DNA of 28,329 nucleotides. Source: CAZCTC01 sp964501335 (GTDB lineage Bacteria; Chloroflexota; Anaerolineae; B4-G1; SLSP01). The stretch covers positions 1 through 28,329 of the forward strand of contig CAZCTC010000093.1 of the NCBI GenBank assembly GCA_964501335.1, in the 5' to 3' direction. A program made the translations under genes and the position numbers. The first letter of the stretch is position 1; each line of letters starts with the position of its first letter. Shown here one piece after another: positions 6,570-14,463 of the stretch. Below the pieces are notes generated by a model that had not been told where the DNA came from, searched no databases, and worked only from the letters and a program-made list of their open reading frames with translations.

Positions 6570-8207
6570 TTATTGTTCGCTGCGGTTGATGGTGACGGGA
6601 TGCCCGCGCATGCGGCAGCGCTGCATTTTGCGCAGCACGCGCTCGGCGTGCATTTCCGAAACATCCACGAAGGTCCGCTGTTGTTGAATGTCGATGGCGC
6701 CGATCGCACCGCCGGGGATGCCGGCTTCACTGGCAATCGCACCGACTACATCGCCGGGGCGAATCCCATGGGCTTTGCCGACGCTCATTGCCAGCCGGAC
6801 CATGCCCGTTTCCTGGCGGTCGTTGCGGCGCTGATTGCTGGGGCGGGGGGCTCCATTGTCACGGCTGCGCTGCGGGCCTTTGCCGCGGCTCAGTTGCAGT
6901 TCGCTCACCGGCTCGATGGGGCGATGTTGTTCTTCGGAGCGAGCCATGCGGAAGGCGGCGGCGGCGATTTCTTCGACGCTGAAACCGTCATCGCAGAGGC
7001 GCTCTACCAGTGTGGCGGTTTGGGTTTCCACGCGTTCCAGCTCGGCCCGCACTTTTTGCAGGAATTGATTCTCGCGGTAGGCGATAATCTCTTCCGTGGT
7101 GGGCAGCTGAGCCTTGACGATGGGCTGCATGGTGTAGCCTTCGATATCCTGCAGCGAGTGCCGTTCGGGCGGCGTGATCAGGGTCAAGGCGACGCCGGTT
7201 TTCCCGGCACGGCCCGTGCGGCCGATCCGATGGACGTAGGCTTCGGGATCCAGCGGGATGTCGAAGTTGATGACATGGGAGATGTCGTCGATGTCCAGGC
7301 CGCGGGCGGCGACATCGGTGGCGACCAGGATATTGACATGGCCCTGGCGGAAGCGGTTCAAGGCGGCCTCGCGGGCGGCCTGTCCCAGATCGCCGTGCAG
7401 CGCTTCGGCATGTTGACCGCGAGCGTTCAAGGTTTCGGCGAGTTTGGCCGCGCGGACCTTGGTGCGGGCGAAGATCAGGGCGCTGGTGACGTTTTCCATT
7501 TCCAGCAGCCGGTTCAGGGCCGGCAGTTTATCGTTTTCATTGATCAGATAATAGCGTTGTTCGGTCTGGGCCACCGTCATTTGTTTGGAGGGGATGATGA
7601 CCGATTCCGGATTGTGCATATAGCGATCGGCCAGCCGGCGAATGGGGGCCGGCATGGTAGCGGAGAAGAGGGCGGTCTGGCGGGTGGCGGGCGTTTCTTT
7701 GAGGATGGATTCGATATCGTCCACAAAGCCCATGCTCAGCATTTCGTCGGCTTCATCGAGCACCAGATAGCGCACTTCGTTGAGATTCAGGACGCCTTTG
7801 CGGATCAGATCCAGCATGCGGCCCGGGGTACCGACCACGATCTGGACGCCGTATCGGAGCCGGTAGATCTGGCGTTCGTAGGCCTGACCGCCGTAGACGG
7901 CGAGGACGCGCACACCCTGGTATTTGCCGTAGTCGTGGATGGCTTCCGCGACCTGCATGGCCAGTTCCCGGGTGGGGGTGACGACGAGTCCCTGAATGGA
8001 GGAATTGTTGGCTTCCAATCCGTGGAGCATGGGCAGGGCGAAGGCGGCGGTTTTGCCGGTGCCGGTTTGGGCCTGACCCAGGACATCACGTCCGGATAAA
8101 AGGGCGGGAATGGCGCTGTTTTGAATGGGGGTGGGGGTTTCGTAGCCCAGTTCTTTGACGGCCTGCAACACCTGCGGCGCGAGGCCGAAGTTCTCAAAAG
8201 CTGACAT
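6570..8207 (-). CDS. DEAD-box RNA helicase, CsdA/DeaD-like
   Basis: Protein of 545 aa that unwinds RNA with ATP, in ribosome assembly, mRNA decay or cold adaptation. Motifs in order: Q motif ending PTPIQ (25-29), motif I AQTGTGKT (46-53), Ia PTREL (78-82), Ib TPGR (127-130), II DEAD (151-154), III SAT (182-184), V ATDVAARGLD (296-305), VI HRIGRTGR (326-333). A charged, Arg/Gln-rich linker follows, then a DbpA/CsdA-type RNA-binding domain at about 470-545 (VGKAHGIRPGDVVGAIASEAG). The ATG at 8207 has AGGAG upstream. The gene has a leader of about 260 nt with hairpins and a clear promoter, a layout typical of autoregulated or cold-regulated helicases. Confidence 0.93.
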   Translation of the reverse strand: MSAFENFGLAPQVLQAVKELGYETPTPIQNSAIPALLSGRDVLGQAQTGTGKTAAFALPMLHGLEANNSSIQGLVVTPTRELAMQVAEAIHDYGKYQGVRVLAVYGGQAYERQIYRLRYGVQIVVGTPGRMLDLIRKGVLNLNEVRYLVLDEADEMLSMGFVDDIESILKETPATRQTALFSATMPAPIRRLADRYMHNPESVIIPSKQMTVAQTEQRYYLINENDKLPALNRLLEMENVTSALIFARTKVRAAKLAETLNARGQHAEALHGDLGQAAREAALNRFRQGHVNILVATDVAARGLDIDDISHVINFDIPLDPEAYVHRIGRTGRAGKTGVALTLITPPERHSLQDIEGYTMQPIVKAQLPTTEEIIAYRENQFLQKVRAELERVETQTATLVERLCDDGFSVEEIAAAAFRMARSEEQHRPIEPVSELQLSRGKGPQRSRDNGAPRPSNQRRNDRQETGMVRLAMSVGKAHGIRPGDVVGAIASEAGIPGGAIGAIDIQQQRTFVDVSEMHAERVLRKMQRCRMRGHPVTINRSEQ

Positions 8208-8350
8208 TATGGATACTCCTTGTAGTTTGTCCCGATAAGGTCGATGGATCGGACGGGGTTTCCGTCTTTCCATAGCGCGGTTTGTGCCTTATTAAGGCGC
8301 CCCAGAAGCACTGCGACAAACTAAACAAGTCCGCATCCAGTGTTCAATAC

Positions 8351-8364
8351 ACGGTCAGCCGTGT
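8351..8364 (-). promoter_or_regulatory. Small hairpin in helicase leader
   Basis: CACGG and CCGTG pair around a 4-base loop within the helicase leader. A GCCTTATTAAGGC palindrome lies further downstream at 8287-8299. Both lie between the proposed attenuator and the ribosome site and may be part of a folded leader. Confidence 0.35.
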
Positions 8365-8397
8365 GAAAAAATCAAACCGGGCCTGAGATCCATCAAA

Positions 8398-8429
8398 AGA
8401 GGCCTTGCCAACACTGTGGTAAGGCCTCT
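8398..8429 (-). promoter_or_regulatory. Terminator-like hairpin in helicase leader (putative attenuator)
   Basis: A 13-bp stem with one G-U pair: AGAGGCCTTGCCA (8398-8410), a 6-base loop, TGGTAAGGCCTCT (8417-8429). On the minus strand it is followed by TTTTGATGG. It lies about 40 nt after the predicted transcription start and about 190 nt before the start codon, so termination here would yield a short RNA of about 75 nt instead of helicase mRNA. Confidence 0.55.
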
Positions 8430-8452
8430 CAGCACTTTATCAGAGTTGATAT

Positions 8453-8469
8453 CTGGCGTTTGACGCCAG
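8453..8469 (-). promoter_or_regulatory. Hairpin at the 5' end of the helicase transcript
   Basis: CTGGCGT (8453-8459), a 3-base loop and ACGCCAG (8463-8469) form a perfect 7-bp stem. With the promoter at 8476-8504, transcription should begin at about 8469, placing this hairpin at the extreme 5' end, where such structures can protect RNA from decay. Confidence 0.45.
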
Positions 8470-8475
8470 GGCCGG

Positions 8476-8504
8476 ATTATACTATGGTCTTGCGAGAAAT
8501 GCAA
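8476..8504 (-). promoter_or_regulatory. Sigma-70-type promoter for the helicase gene
   Basis: On the minus strand, TTGCAT (8504-8499), a 17-base spacer and a perfect TATAAT (8481-8476). The -35 matches only at TTG, but the spacing and -10 are ideal. It overlaps the left end of the R1 copy that follows. Confidence 0.7.
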
Positions 8505-8517
8505 GCGGCTTTTTTTA

Positions 8518-8665
8518 CATCCCGCCCAGGGCTTTTGTTGGGTTCGAAACGACGCGCGGGATGCTACGCGAGGGAGAAATTTTTTATTTATGTTTTCGCG
8601 GGCTTTCTGAAGCCCGCGAAAACATGGTTTTTTCTTTGGTTTGTTTTGTGGGTCAATTGCCCAGG
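8518..8665 (+). repeat. R1 modular repeat, forward copy
   Basis: CATCCCGC (8518-8525) and GCGGGATG form the small outer hairpin. After GCTACGCGAGGGAGAAA and a T-rich linker comes the 16-bp central hairpin (ATGTTTTCGCGGGCTT at 8590-8605, loop TCTG, complement 8610-8625). A degenerate tail GTGGGTCAATTGCCCAGG follows. It lies between the 3' end of the STAS-domain gene and the helicase promoter. The remainder of the gap from 8208 to 8670 is the helicase leader. Confidence 0.75.
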
Positions 8666-8670
8666 CGGCT

Positions 8671-9858
8671 TTATTTTACCAGGCGGATGCCGAGGCTGTT
8701 GAGCGCCTGCGTCAGGCCGGTCTGGAGATCGCGCACGGTTTCGAGGTTGGACCAATCGATTCCCAGATCGACCACGGCTTCGGCCACTGCATCGGAGACG
8801 CCGGTAATGATGATGCGGGCGCCCTTGAGGCGGGCGGTCTGGATGGTTTTATTGAGATGAGAGGCGACGCCGCTGTCTACAATCGGGACACCGGTGATAT
8901 CCAGGATGACGACTTTAGCGCGATACTGGCCGATGCCTTGCAGCAGTGCGCGGGTGAGATCTTTGGCGCGGAGCGAGTCAATGCTGCCGATCAGCGGCAT
9001 GACGATGATCTGTTCCATCAAGGGGATGATGGGAGTGGTCAGTTCTTTGAGGGCGTTTTGTTGGGCCAGAATGATCTCTTCTTGCAGTCGGGCCTGAGCG
9101 GCTTCGATTTCTTTTTGTTGTCGGATATCCCGCATGACGGTTCCATAGCCGATGAGTTTGCCGGTGGAATCCCGCAGGATGGTGGTCAATTGGGAAACCG
9201 GGATTGGGGATCCGTTGATGTTTTGTACTGCCCCTTCCCAGACATGGAAGCCTTTTTCTTTGACGATATCGAGATGGTTTTTTCTCAGGCTGGCATAGAG
9301 TTCCGGGGGATGGACATCGGCGATTGTCATTTGAGTGTAATCCTGTCCGGTGCGTCCCATCATGGCCATCCCAGCCGGATTGACGTAGATGATATGGCTT
9401 TCCATGTCGGCGGCGGCGACCAGATCGGTGGTGTTTTCGACGATGGTGCTGAGCAGGTTGAGCCGGGCCAGCAATTGTTCTCGTTCAGTGTCGGCCTGTT
9501 TTTGTTCTGTAATATCCCAGAACATTCCCAGCACACTGGTGACCCGGCCCTGTTCGTCTCGAATGGGCAATTTAATGGTGTGAATCCAGTGTTGCCGGCC
9601 CTCAAGCATATAAGGTTCTTCTACATCTTTGTCCTCGCCGCTGTTCAGGACGGCTTTGTCGTCGGCGCGATATTGATCGGCCAGTTCTGTGGGATGGAAA
9701 TCGTAATCGGTTTTTCCAGCGATTTCTGCGGGGGTAATTCCAAGGTCTTGAGCGTAAAGCTCGTTACAGGAGATGTAGACCAGGTCGCGATTTTTGATAA
9801 AGACGCGCTGCGTCAGACTGTGGGATGGAAGAGGTGTGCCATTGATTGATGTTGACAT
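8671..9858 (-). CDS. PAS-PAS-STAS protein, RsbR-like stressosome component
   Basis: Protein of 395 aa, cytosolic. Two PAS domains (about 15-118 and 135-248) are followed by a short coiled linker and a C-terminal STAS domain (about 272-390). The STAS stretch ILDITGVPIVDSGVASHL and the later IIITGVSDAVAEAVVDLGID are characteristic of RsbR-type co-antagonists. S329 and T352 sit where RsbR proteins carry their two phosphorylated Thr residues. The N-terminal sensor is PAS rather than the globin-like domain of Bacillus RsbRA. GGGAGG precedes the ATG at 9858. It is divergent from the hybrid kinase gene. No RsbS, RsbT, RsbU or sigma factor gene is in the window, so the output is unknown. Confidence 0.88.
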   Translation of the reverse strand: MSTSINGTPLPSHSLTQRVFIKNRDLVYISCNELYAQDLGITPAEIAGKTDYDFHPTELADQYRADDKAVLNSGEDKDVEEPYMLEGRQHWIHTIKLPIRDEQGRVTSVLGMFWDITEQKQADTEREQLLARLNLLSTIVENTTDLVAAADMESHIIYVNPAGMAMMGRTGQDYTQMTIADVHPPELYASLRKNHLDIVKEKGFHVWEGAVQNINGSPIPVSQLTTILRDSTGKLIGYGTVMRDIRQQKEIEAAQARLQEEIILAQQNALKELTTPIIPLMEQIIVMPLIGSIDSLRAKDLTRALLQGIGQYRAKVVILDITGVPIVDSGVASHLNKTIQTARLKGARIIITGVSDAVAEAVVDLGIDWSNLETVRDLQTGLTQALNSLGIRLVK

Positions 9859-9946
9859 GTTTCCTCCCTGGAGATCGCAGAATGGAAAATGGATAAGGAT
9901 TCTAATTTCAATAGTAGTGGTTTTAGTAGTTTTGGCAAGTGGGGCT

Positions 9947-9974
9947 TTGGCAAATTTCGTTAATATGCTAAACT
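9947..9974 (+). promoter_or_regulatory. Putative promoter for the hybrid kinase gene
   Basis: TTGGCA (9947-9952), a 16-base spacer and TAAACT (9969-9974), with TG at 9966-9967 making an extended -10. It lies 33 bp before the start codon, which is preceded by GGAG. Confidence 0.45.
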
Positions 9975-10007
9975 GAGTCCCGGCAATTAATAGACGGAGT
10001 ATAACCA

Positions 10008-12794
10008 ATGAAGCGACGGGAAAAAACTGCCGATCGGGCCCGGGATCAACAGACACAACGAGAGTTGGAAGCTTTGCGCCAGCAGCTCAACAATAAAGAG
10101 ACTCAGCTCAGCAGTCTCCGTCAACAGTTGGATCGCGATTGGGGCCAGCTGGGAAATATGAGCGGCTGGAGTGCGTCGGATATCAAGGCGCGCCTGCTGG
10201 ATGAGGCGGAACGCGCCCGGGCGGAAGCCGAACGGGCCCGGGCTGAGGCCGAACGACATGCCGAAGATCTGGAACAGACGCGCCGCGGGTTGAAGAAGGC
10301 TTATCGGGCGCTGGCACGCCGCAATACCCAGCTGGAAACTTCGGCTGAGGTGGCGCGCGAGGCGGCCGGAATCTTGAATGTGCGCAAGCTGCTTGAAACC
10401 ACGGTCCATCTGATTTCCGAGCGTTTTGGATTTTATCAGGCGGCGGTTTTTTTGATGGATGAGACCGGGCGCCAGGCTGTTTTACAGGCGATGGCCGGCG
10501 TCGGCAATCCCGGCGGCTTGAACTATGGAGATCGCCTGCCGATCGGTGAGGCGGGCGGTCTGGTGGGGTGGGTGGCGCAAACGGGTGGGGCCAGCGTGCG
10601 GGTGGCCCCGGAAGAACCCCCCGTTCAAATTGGACAGCCGTTGGGGATCCTGGTCCCGCAGTCGGAGGTGGCGCTGCCGTTAAAAGTGCGGGATCGGATG
10701 ATCGGGGTGCTGGATGTCTGTTCGATGGATGCCGATGCCTTTACGGATGAGGAAGTTTCCATTCTGCAGACCCTGGCCGATCAGGTGGGCGTGGCGGTAG
10801 AGAATGCCCGGCTTTTCGAGCAGATCAAACGTCACAGCCGGCAGCTATTGACTGCGGCGGAGATTTCCAAATCGGCGATGACCCGGCTGGATCCGGAAGA
10901 GCTGATGCGTTATGCCGTCGAGTTGATCCGGGATGGGTTTGATCTTTATTATGTGGGGCTTTTTCTGGTCGATGAGACGGGGGCCTATGCCTTGCTCCAG
11001 GCCGGCAGCGGGCGGAGTGCGGATATTTGCCCGGGGAGCGGTTGTAAGACGCCTTTGACCTCTACCTGCGGGGTTTCCCGCAGCATTCGGTCGCGGACGG
11101 CGGTCCTTAATTTCGAGATGACGCCCTGTACGCTTTCTGAAACCCGTTCTGAAATGGTCCTGCCGCTGATCACCTGGGACAAAGCGATCGGCGCTTTGAC
11201 CATCCAGAGCACGGCGGAAAATGCCTTTGCCGAGCACGATGTGTTGGTTTTCCAGACGATGGCGGATCAGATTGCGATTGCGCTGGAGAATGCCCGTCTG
11301 TTTAAGGAAGCCCATGATGCGCGTCGGCTGGCGCGGCAGGCTCAGGAGGCGGCGGAAGCGGCCAATCAGGCCAAGAGCGTTTTTCTGGCCAATATGAGCC
11401 ATGAGCTGCGCACTCCTTTGAATGCTATTTTGGGATTTACTCAGTTGATGGGGCGTGATCCCGATCTCACGGTGGGACAGCGGGAAAATGTAGAGACGAT
11501 CAGCCGCAGCGGCACCCATTTGCTCTCTTTGATCAACGATGTGTTGGAGATGTCGAAGATCGAGGCCGGGCGGACGACGCTGGCGGAGCAGAATTTTGAT
11601 TTGCATCGGCTGCTGGATGAACTGGCGACGATGTTCCGGTTGCGGGCGGCCGATAAATCCCTGGAACTCAATTTCGAGGGGGCGTCTGAAGTGCCGCGGT
11701 ATGTGCGGACCGATGAGAGCAAAATGCGCCAGATTTTGATCAATCTGCTGGGAAATGCGGTTAAGTTCACTTCTGACGGCAGTGTGATTTTGCGGGTGGC
11801 CAGCCGGCATGACGGACTTTCGCTGGAGCCGCGCGTCTGGCTGCATTTCGAGGTCGAGGATACCGGGCCGGGCATTGCAGAACGCGAGCAGAATGTGATT
11901 TTCGAGCCGTTTGTCCAGGCCGGGAACGATCAGCGTTATGTCGACGGGACCGGGTTGGGCCTGCCGATCAGCCGGCAGTTTGCCCGGTTGATGGGGGGAG
12001 AGATCGGAGTCCAGAGCGAAGTAGGGCGGGGCAGTCTCTTCTTCTGCGATTTGCCGGTGCAGGTGGTCGGGGCGGCGGATGTCGTCACGGCCCAGCTGGA
12101 GCGCGAGGTGATCGGGCTGGAGCCGGGGCAGGCTGCTCCTGACGGCGGGCCCTATCGCATTCTGGTGGTGGAAGATCGCGAGGCCAATCGACGGCTGCTG
12201 GTGGAATTGCTGGCTTCGGTGGGATTGCCGCCGGAAGGATTTGCGGTCCAGTCGGCCAATAACGGCAGGGAAGCGCTGGAGATCTGGCAGATCTGGCAGC
12301 CGCATTTGATCTGGATGGATATGCGGATGCCGGTGATGGACGGCTATGAAGCGACCCGGCAGATTAAAGCGGCGTTGAACGGCCCCACGCCGGTGATCAT
12401 CGCCCTGACGGCCAGCGCTTTCGAGGAGGATCGCCAGCGGATTTTCGAAGTGGGTTGTGATGATTTTGTCCGCAAACCTTTCCGCAGCGCCGAGATTTTC
12501 GAAAAGATCGCTCAACATCTGGGCGTGCGCTATCGTTATGAAGCTCCGGCGGAAGTGCGTTCAGCCGGGAGCACGATGGTGGGGCCGGTCAATTTGGGGG
12601 CTTTGCCGGCGGAGCTGCTGGCCCGTCTGGAGAAGGCCGCCGTTGAGACGGATCTGTTGATGATTTCGGACGCGATCGATGCGGCGCAGGGGTATGATGC
12701 GGCGGCTGCCGAAACGCTTTCCCGGTTAGCGGATAATTTTGAATATCAGAAGATTGTCTCGCTGATTCAACAGACGCGGACGGTTCAGGGGTAG
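10008..12794 (+). CDS. GAF-domain hybrid histidine kinase with C-terminal receiver
   Basis: Protein of 928 aa with no transmembrane segment, so cytosolic. Residues 1-115 are a long charged coiled coil rich in Ala, Glu and Arg, including tandem ERARAEA repeats. Two GAF domains follow (about 120-270 and 285-435). The dimerisation/phosphoacceptor domain has H465 in FLANMSHELRTPLNAILGF. The ATPase domain shows the N box (NLLGNAVKF), G1 (DTGPGI) and G2 (GTGLGL). A receiver domain has phosphoacceptor D771 in WMDMRMPVMDG and the KPF lysine. A short helical tail follows that does not clearly match a histidine phosphotransfer domain. The REC-kinase gene is next, 166 bp downstream on the same strand, suggesting a shared relay. 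The ligand of the GAF domains is unknown. Confidence 0.93.
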   Translation: MKRREKTADRARDQQTQRELEALRQQLNNKETQLSSLRQQLDRDWGQLGNMSGWSASDIKARLLDEAERARAEAERARAEAERHAEDLEQTRRGLKKAYRALARRNTQLETSAEVAREAAGILNVRKLLETTVHLISERFGFYQAAVFLMDETGRQAVLQAMAGVGNPGGLNYGDRLPIGEAGGLVGWVAQTGGASVRVAPEEPPVQIGQPLGILVPQSEVALPLKVRDRMIGVLDVCSMDADAFTDEEVSILQTLADQVGVAVENARLFEQIKRHSRQLLTAAEISKSAMTRLDPEELMRYAVELIRDGFDLYYVGLFLVDETGAYALLQAGSGRSADICPGSGCKTPLTSTCGVSRSIRSRTAVLNFEMTPCTLSETRSEMVLPLITWDKAIGALTIQSTAENAFAEHDVLVFQTMADQIAIALENARLFKEAHDARRLARQAQEAAEAANQAKSVFLANMSHELRTPLNAILGFTQLMGRDPDLTVGQRENVETISRSGTHLLSLINDVLEMSKIEAGRTTLAEQNFDLHRLLDELATMFRLRAADKSLELNFEGASEVPRYVRTDESKMRQILINLLGNAVKFTSDGSVILRVASRHDGLSLEPRVWLHFEVEDTGPGIAEREQNVIFEPFVQAGNDQRYVDGTGLGLPISRQFARLMGGEIGVQSEVGRGSLFFCDLPVQVVGAADVVTAQLEREVIGLEPGQAAPDGGPYRILVVEDREANRRLLVELLASVGLPPEGFAVQSANNGREALEIWQIWQPHLIWMDMRMPVMDGYEATRQIKAALNGPTPVIIALTASAFEEDRQRIFEVGCDDFVRKPFRSAEIFEKIAQHLGVRYRYEAPAEVRSAGSTMVGPVNLGALPAELLARLEKAAVETDLLMISDAIDAAQGYDAAAAETLSRLADNFEYQKIVSLIQQTRTVQG

Positions 12795-12846
12795 AAGAAA
12801 AGCTCACCTCGCGACAAATTTTGGCTTACGGAAACGGAAAAGAATT

Positions 12847-12922
12847 CACCGCAGAGGTCGCTGAGAACGCAGAGCAGATATATTTTGAATTTTTCTCTGG
12901 GGTTCTCTGCATCTTGGCGGTG
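12847..12922. repeat. R2 inverted repeat, second copy
   Basis: The 28-base arms are at 12847-12874 (beginning CACCGCAGAGGTCGCTGAG) and 12895-12922 (ending GGCGGTG), imperfectly complementary. It lies between the two kinase genes and could act as a weak terminator or RNA hairpin in a joint transcript. Confidence 0.7.
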
Positions 12923-12960
12923 AGTATTGTCAGTAGCCCTTAAGGGCGGGGGATAGAAGG

Positions 12961-14142
12961 ATGGAAAAGCCGGTCGAAGCACTCAAAGCCAGTATTCTGG
13001 TCGTCGATGATACCAAAGCCAATCTACGTTTTCTGGCGGAAATCTTGACTCAGCAGGGTTATGCCGTGCGCCCCGCCATTGACGGTCCTACGGCTCTGAC
13101 TTCAGTCCGGGCCCGCCCGCCGGATCTTATCTTGCTCGATATCATGATGCCCCAGATGGATGGGTACGAAGTCTGCCAGCAGTTGAAAGCCGATCCTTTG
13201 ACCCATGACATCCCTGTGATTTTCCTCAGCGCGCTCAACGAAGTCAGCGACAAAGTGAAGGCCTTTGAAATGGGCGGGGTGGATTATATTACCAAACCGT
13301 TCCAGGTTGAAGAAGTGCTGGCACGCGTGGGAACCCATCTGGCGCTGCGCAATTTGCAACGGCGGCTGGAAGAGAAAAACGACGAGTTGCGGTGTGAGAT
13401 TACCGAACGGGAGCGGGCGCAGCGGGAACTGTTGCAATATGCGGCCGAGCTGGAAGCCAGCAATTCTGAGCTGGATGCTTTTGCACACACCGTGGCGCAC
13501 GATCTTAAAAATCCGTTGACGGCGCTGATCGGGTTCAGTTCTCTGCTGGAACGGCGGTTCGATCGGTTGCCGCCGGAGATTGTGCGCGATCGGTTGGGGC
13601 AGGTGACTCAGACGGCTTACAAGATGACCCGGATTGTGAATGAGTTGTTGTTGCTGGCCCGGGTGCGGCAGATGGATGAAGTGGACACGGGGCCTTTGGG
13701 GATGTCGGAGATCGTCTCTGAGGTATTGAACCGTTTTGAGGAGCAGATCCAGGAGACGCAGGCTTCGATCAATATTTCGGATTCCTGGCCGAGGGCGGTC
13801 GGGTATGGGCCGTGGGTGGAAGAAGTCTGGGTCAATTATGTCAGCAATGCGCTCAAGTATGGGGGGACGCCGCCCCGGCTGGAGCTGGGGTGGGATGAGG
13901 GCGGCGAGCGGTCGCATCTCCGGTTTTGGGTGCGGGATTACGGCCCCGGACTCTCTCCGACGCAACAGCAACAGCTTTTTACTCAGTTTACCCGGCTGCA
14001 TGAGATGCGTGTCGAAGGGCATGGGCTGGGGCTTTCCATTGTGCGGCGGATTGTGGAGAAGTTGGGCGGTTCGGTTGGGGTGGAAGGCGATGTCGGGGTG
14101 GGGTGTACTTTCTGGTTCAGCCTGCCTCCGGCGGAGAATTGA
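12961..14142 (+). CDS. Receiver-histidine kinase (REC-HisKA-HATPase)
   Basis: Protein of 393 aa, cytosolic. It begins with a receiver domain (about 10-130; acidic pair D16/D17, phosphoacceptor D60 in LILLDIMMPQMDG, lysine in TKPF). A coiled coil (about 130-165) leads to the phosphoacceptor H180 in TVAHDLKNPLTALIGF. The ATPase domain has N-box residues YVSNALKYGG, DYGPGL and HGLGLSIV. This input-receiver layout is common in bacteria where one kinase passes phosphate to a second kinase. It follows the GAF hybrid kinase, which ends in a receiver, so the pair could form a relay. No DNA-binding output is encoded alongside. Confidence 0.92.
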   Translation: MEKPVEALKASILVVDDTKANLRFLAEILTQQGYAVRPAIDGPTALTSVRARPPDLILLDIMMPQMDGYEVCQQLKADPLTHDIPVIFLSALNEVSDKVKAFEMGGVDYITKPFQVEEVLARVGTHLALRNLQRRLEEKNDELRCEITERERAQRELLQYAAELEASNSELDAFAHTVAHDLKNPLTALIGFSSLLERRFDRLPPEIVRDRLGQVTQTAYKMTRIVNELLLLARVRQMDEVDTGPLGMSEIVSEVLNRFEEQIQETQASINISDSWPRAVGYGPWVEEVWVNYVSNALKYGGTPPRLELGWDEGGERSHLRFWVRDYGPGLSPTQQQQLFTQFTRLHEMRVEGHGLGLSIVRRIVEKLGGSVGVEGDVGVGCTFWFSLPPAEN

Positions 14143-14149
14143 GGTTTTG

Positions 14150-14406
14150 CGATCTGTGCGGTTAATCTGGGAAAAAACGTAGTACCACATAATTCACTCA
14201 GATTTCACCGCAAAGGCGCCGAGGATGCAAAAAAAGTACATGTTTTCGCGGGTGAGCGCAAACAAAAAACTGACCTGTGGGGTTAATCGGGGAAAAAAGC
14301 CCGTATTTTCGGCGGCTTTCTGAAGCCGCCGAAAATACGAATAAAAATAACGCTTTCCCCATCCAGCGCGGCGCTTTTTACCGGGAAAACACCTGTTGCG
14401 GGGCAT
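14150..14406 (-). repeat. R1 repeat (reverse) with tail duplication and R2 half copy
   Basis: The 321-bp gap between the convergent REC-kinase and nitroreductase genes is almost all repeat. On the minus strand: CCCCGCAACAGGTG, CGCCGCGCTGGATGGGG, a linker, a 17-bp hairpin (CGTATTTTCGGCGGCTT at 14302-14318, loop TCTG, complement 14323-14339), then the tail GATTAACCCCACAGG. A half R2 (CACCGCAAAGGCGCCGAGG on plus) is at about 14204-14222, and a second tail GATTAACCGCACAG is at about 14154-14167. I saw no gene here. Confidence 0.75.
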
Positions 14407-14463
14407 AAGAACCGTTTTTAATCCCCAATAATGAACGATCCCCCCGGTCGAGATTTGTTTAAT

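Noticed and set aside
6459..8099. Plus-strand open frame of 546 codons opposite the helicase
   Set aside because: The opposite strand encodes all DEAD-box motifs. This frame begins in an R1 repeat and is Gly/Ala/Asp-rich without motifs.
8641..9849. Plus-strand open frame of 402 codons opposite the PAS-STAS gene
   Set aside because: Shadow frame starting in repeat sequence; no motif.
9859..9960. Minus-strand promoter for the PAS-STAS gene
   Set aside because: TTGCCA- and TTGAAA-like hexamers are present but no properly spaced -10 is convincing.
10845..12518. Minus-strand open frame of 557 codons opposite the hybrid kinase
   Set aside because: A shadow frame; the plus strand carries the complete kinase and receiver motifs.
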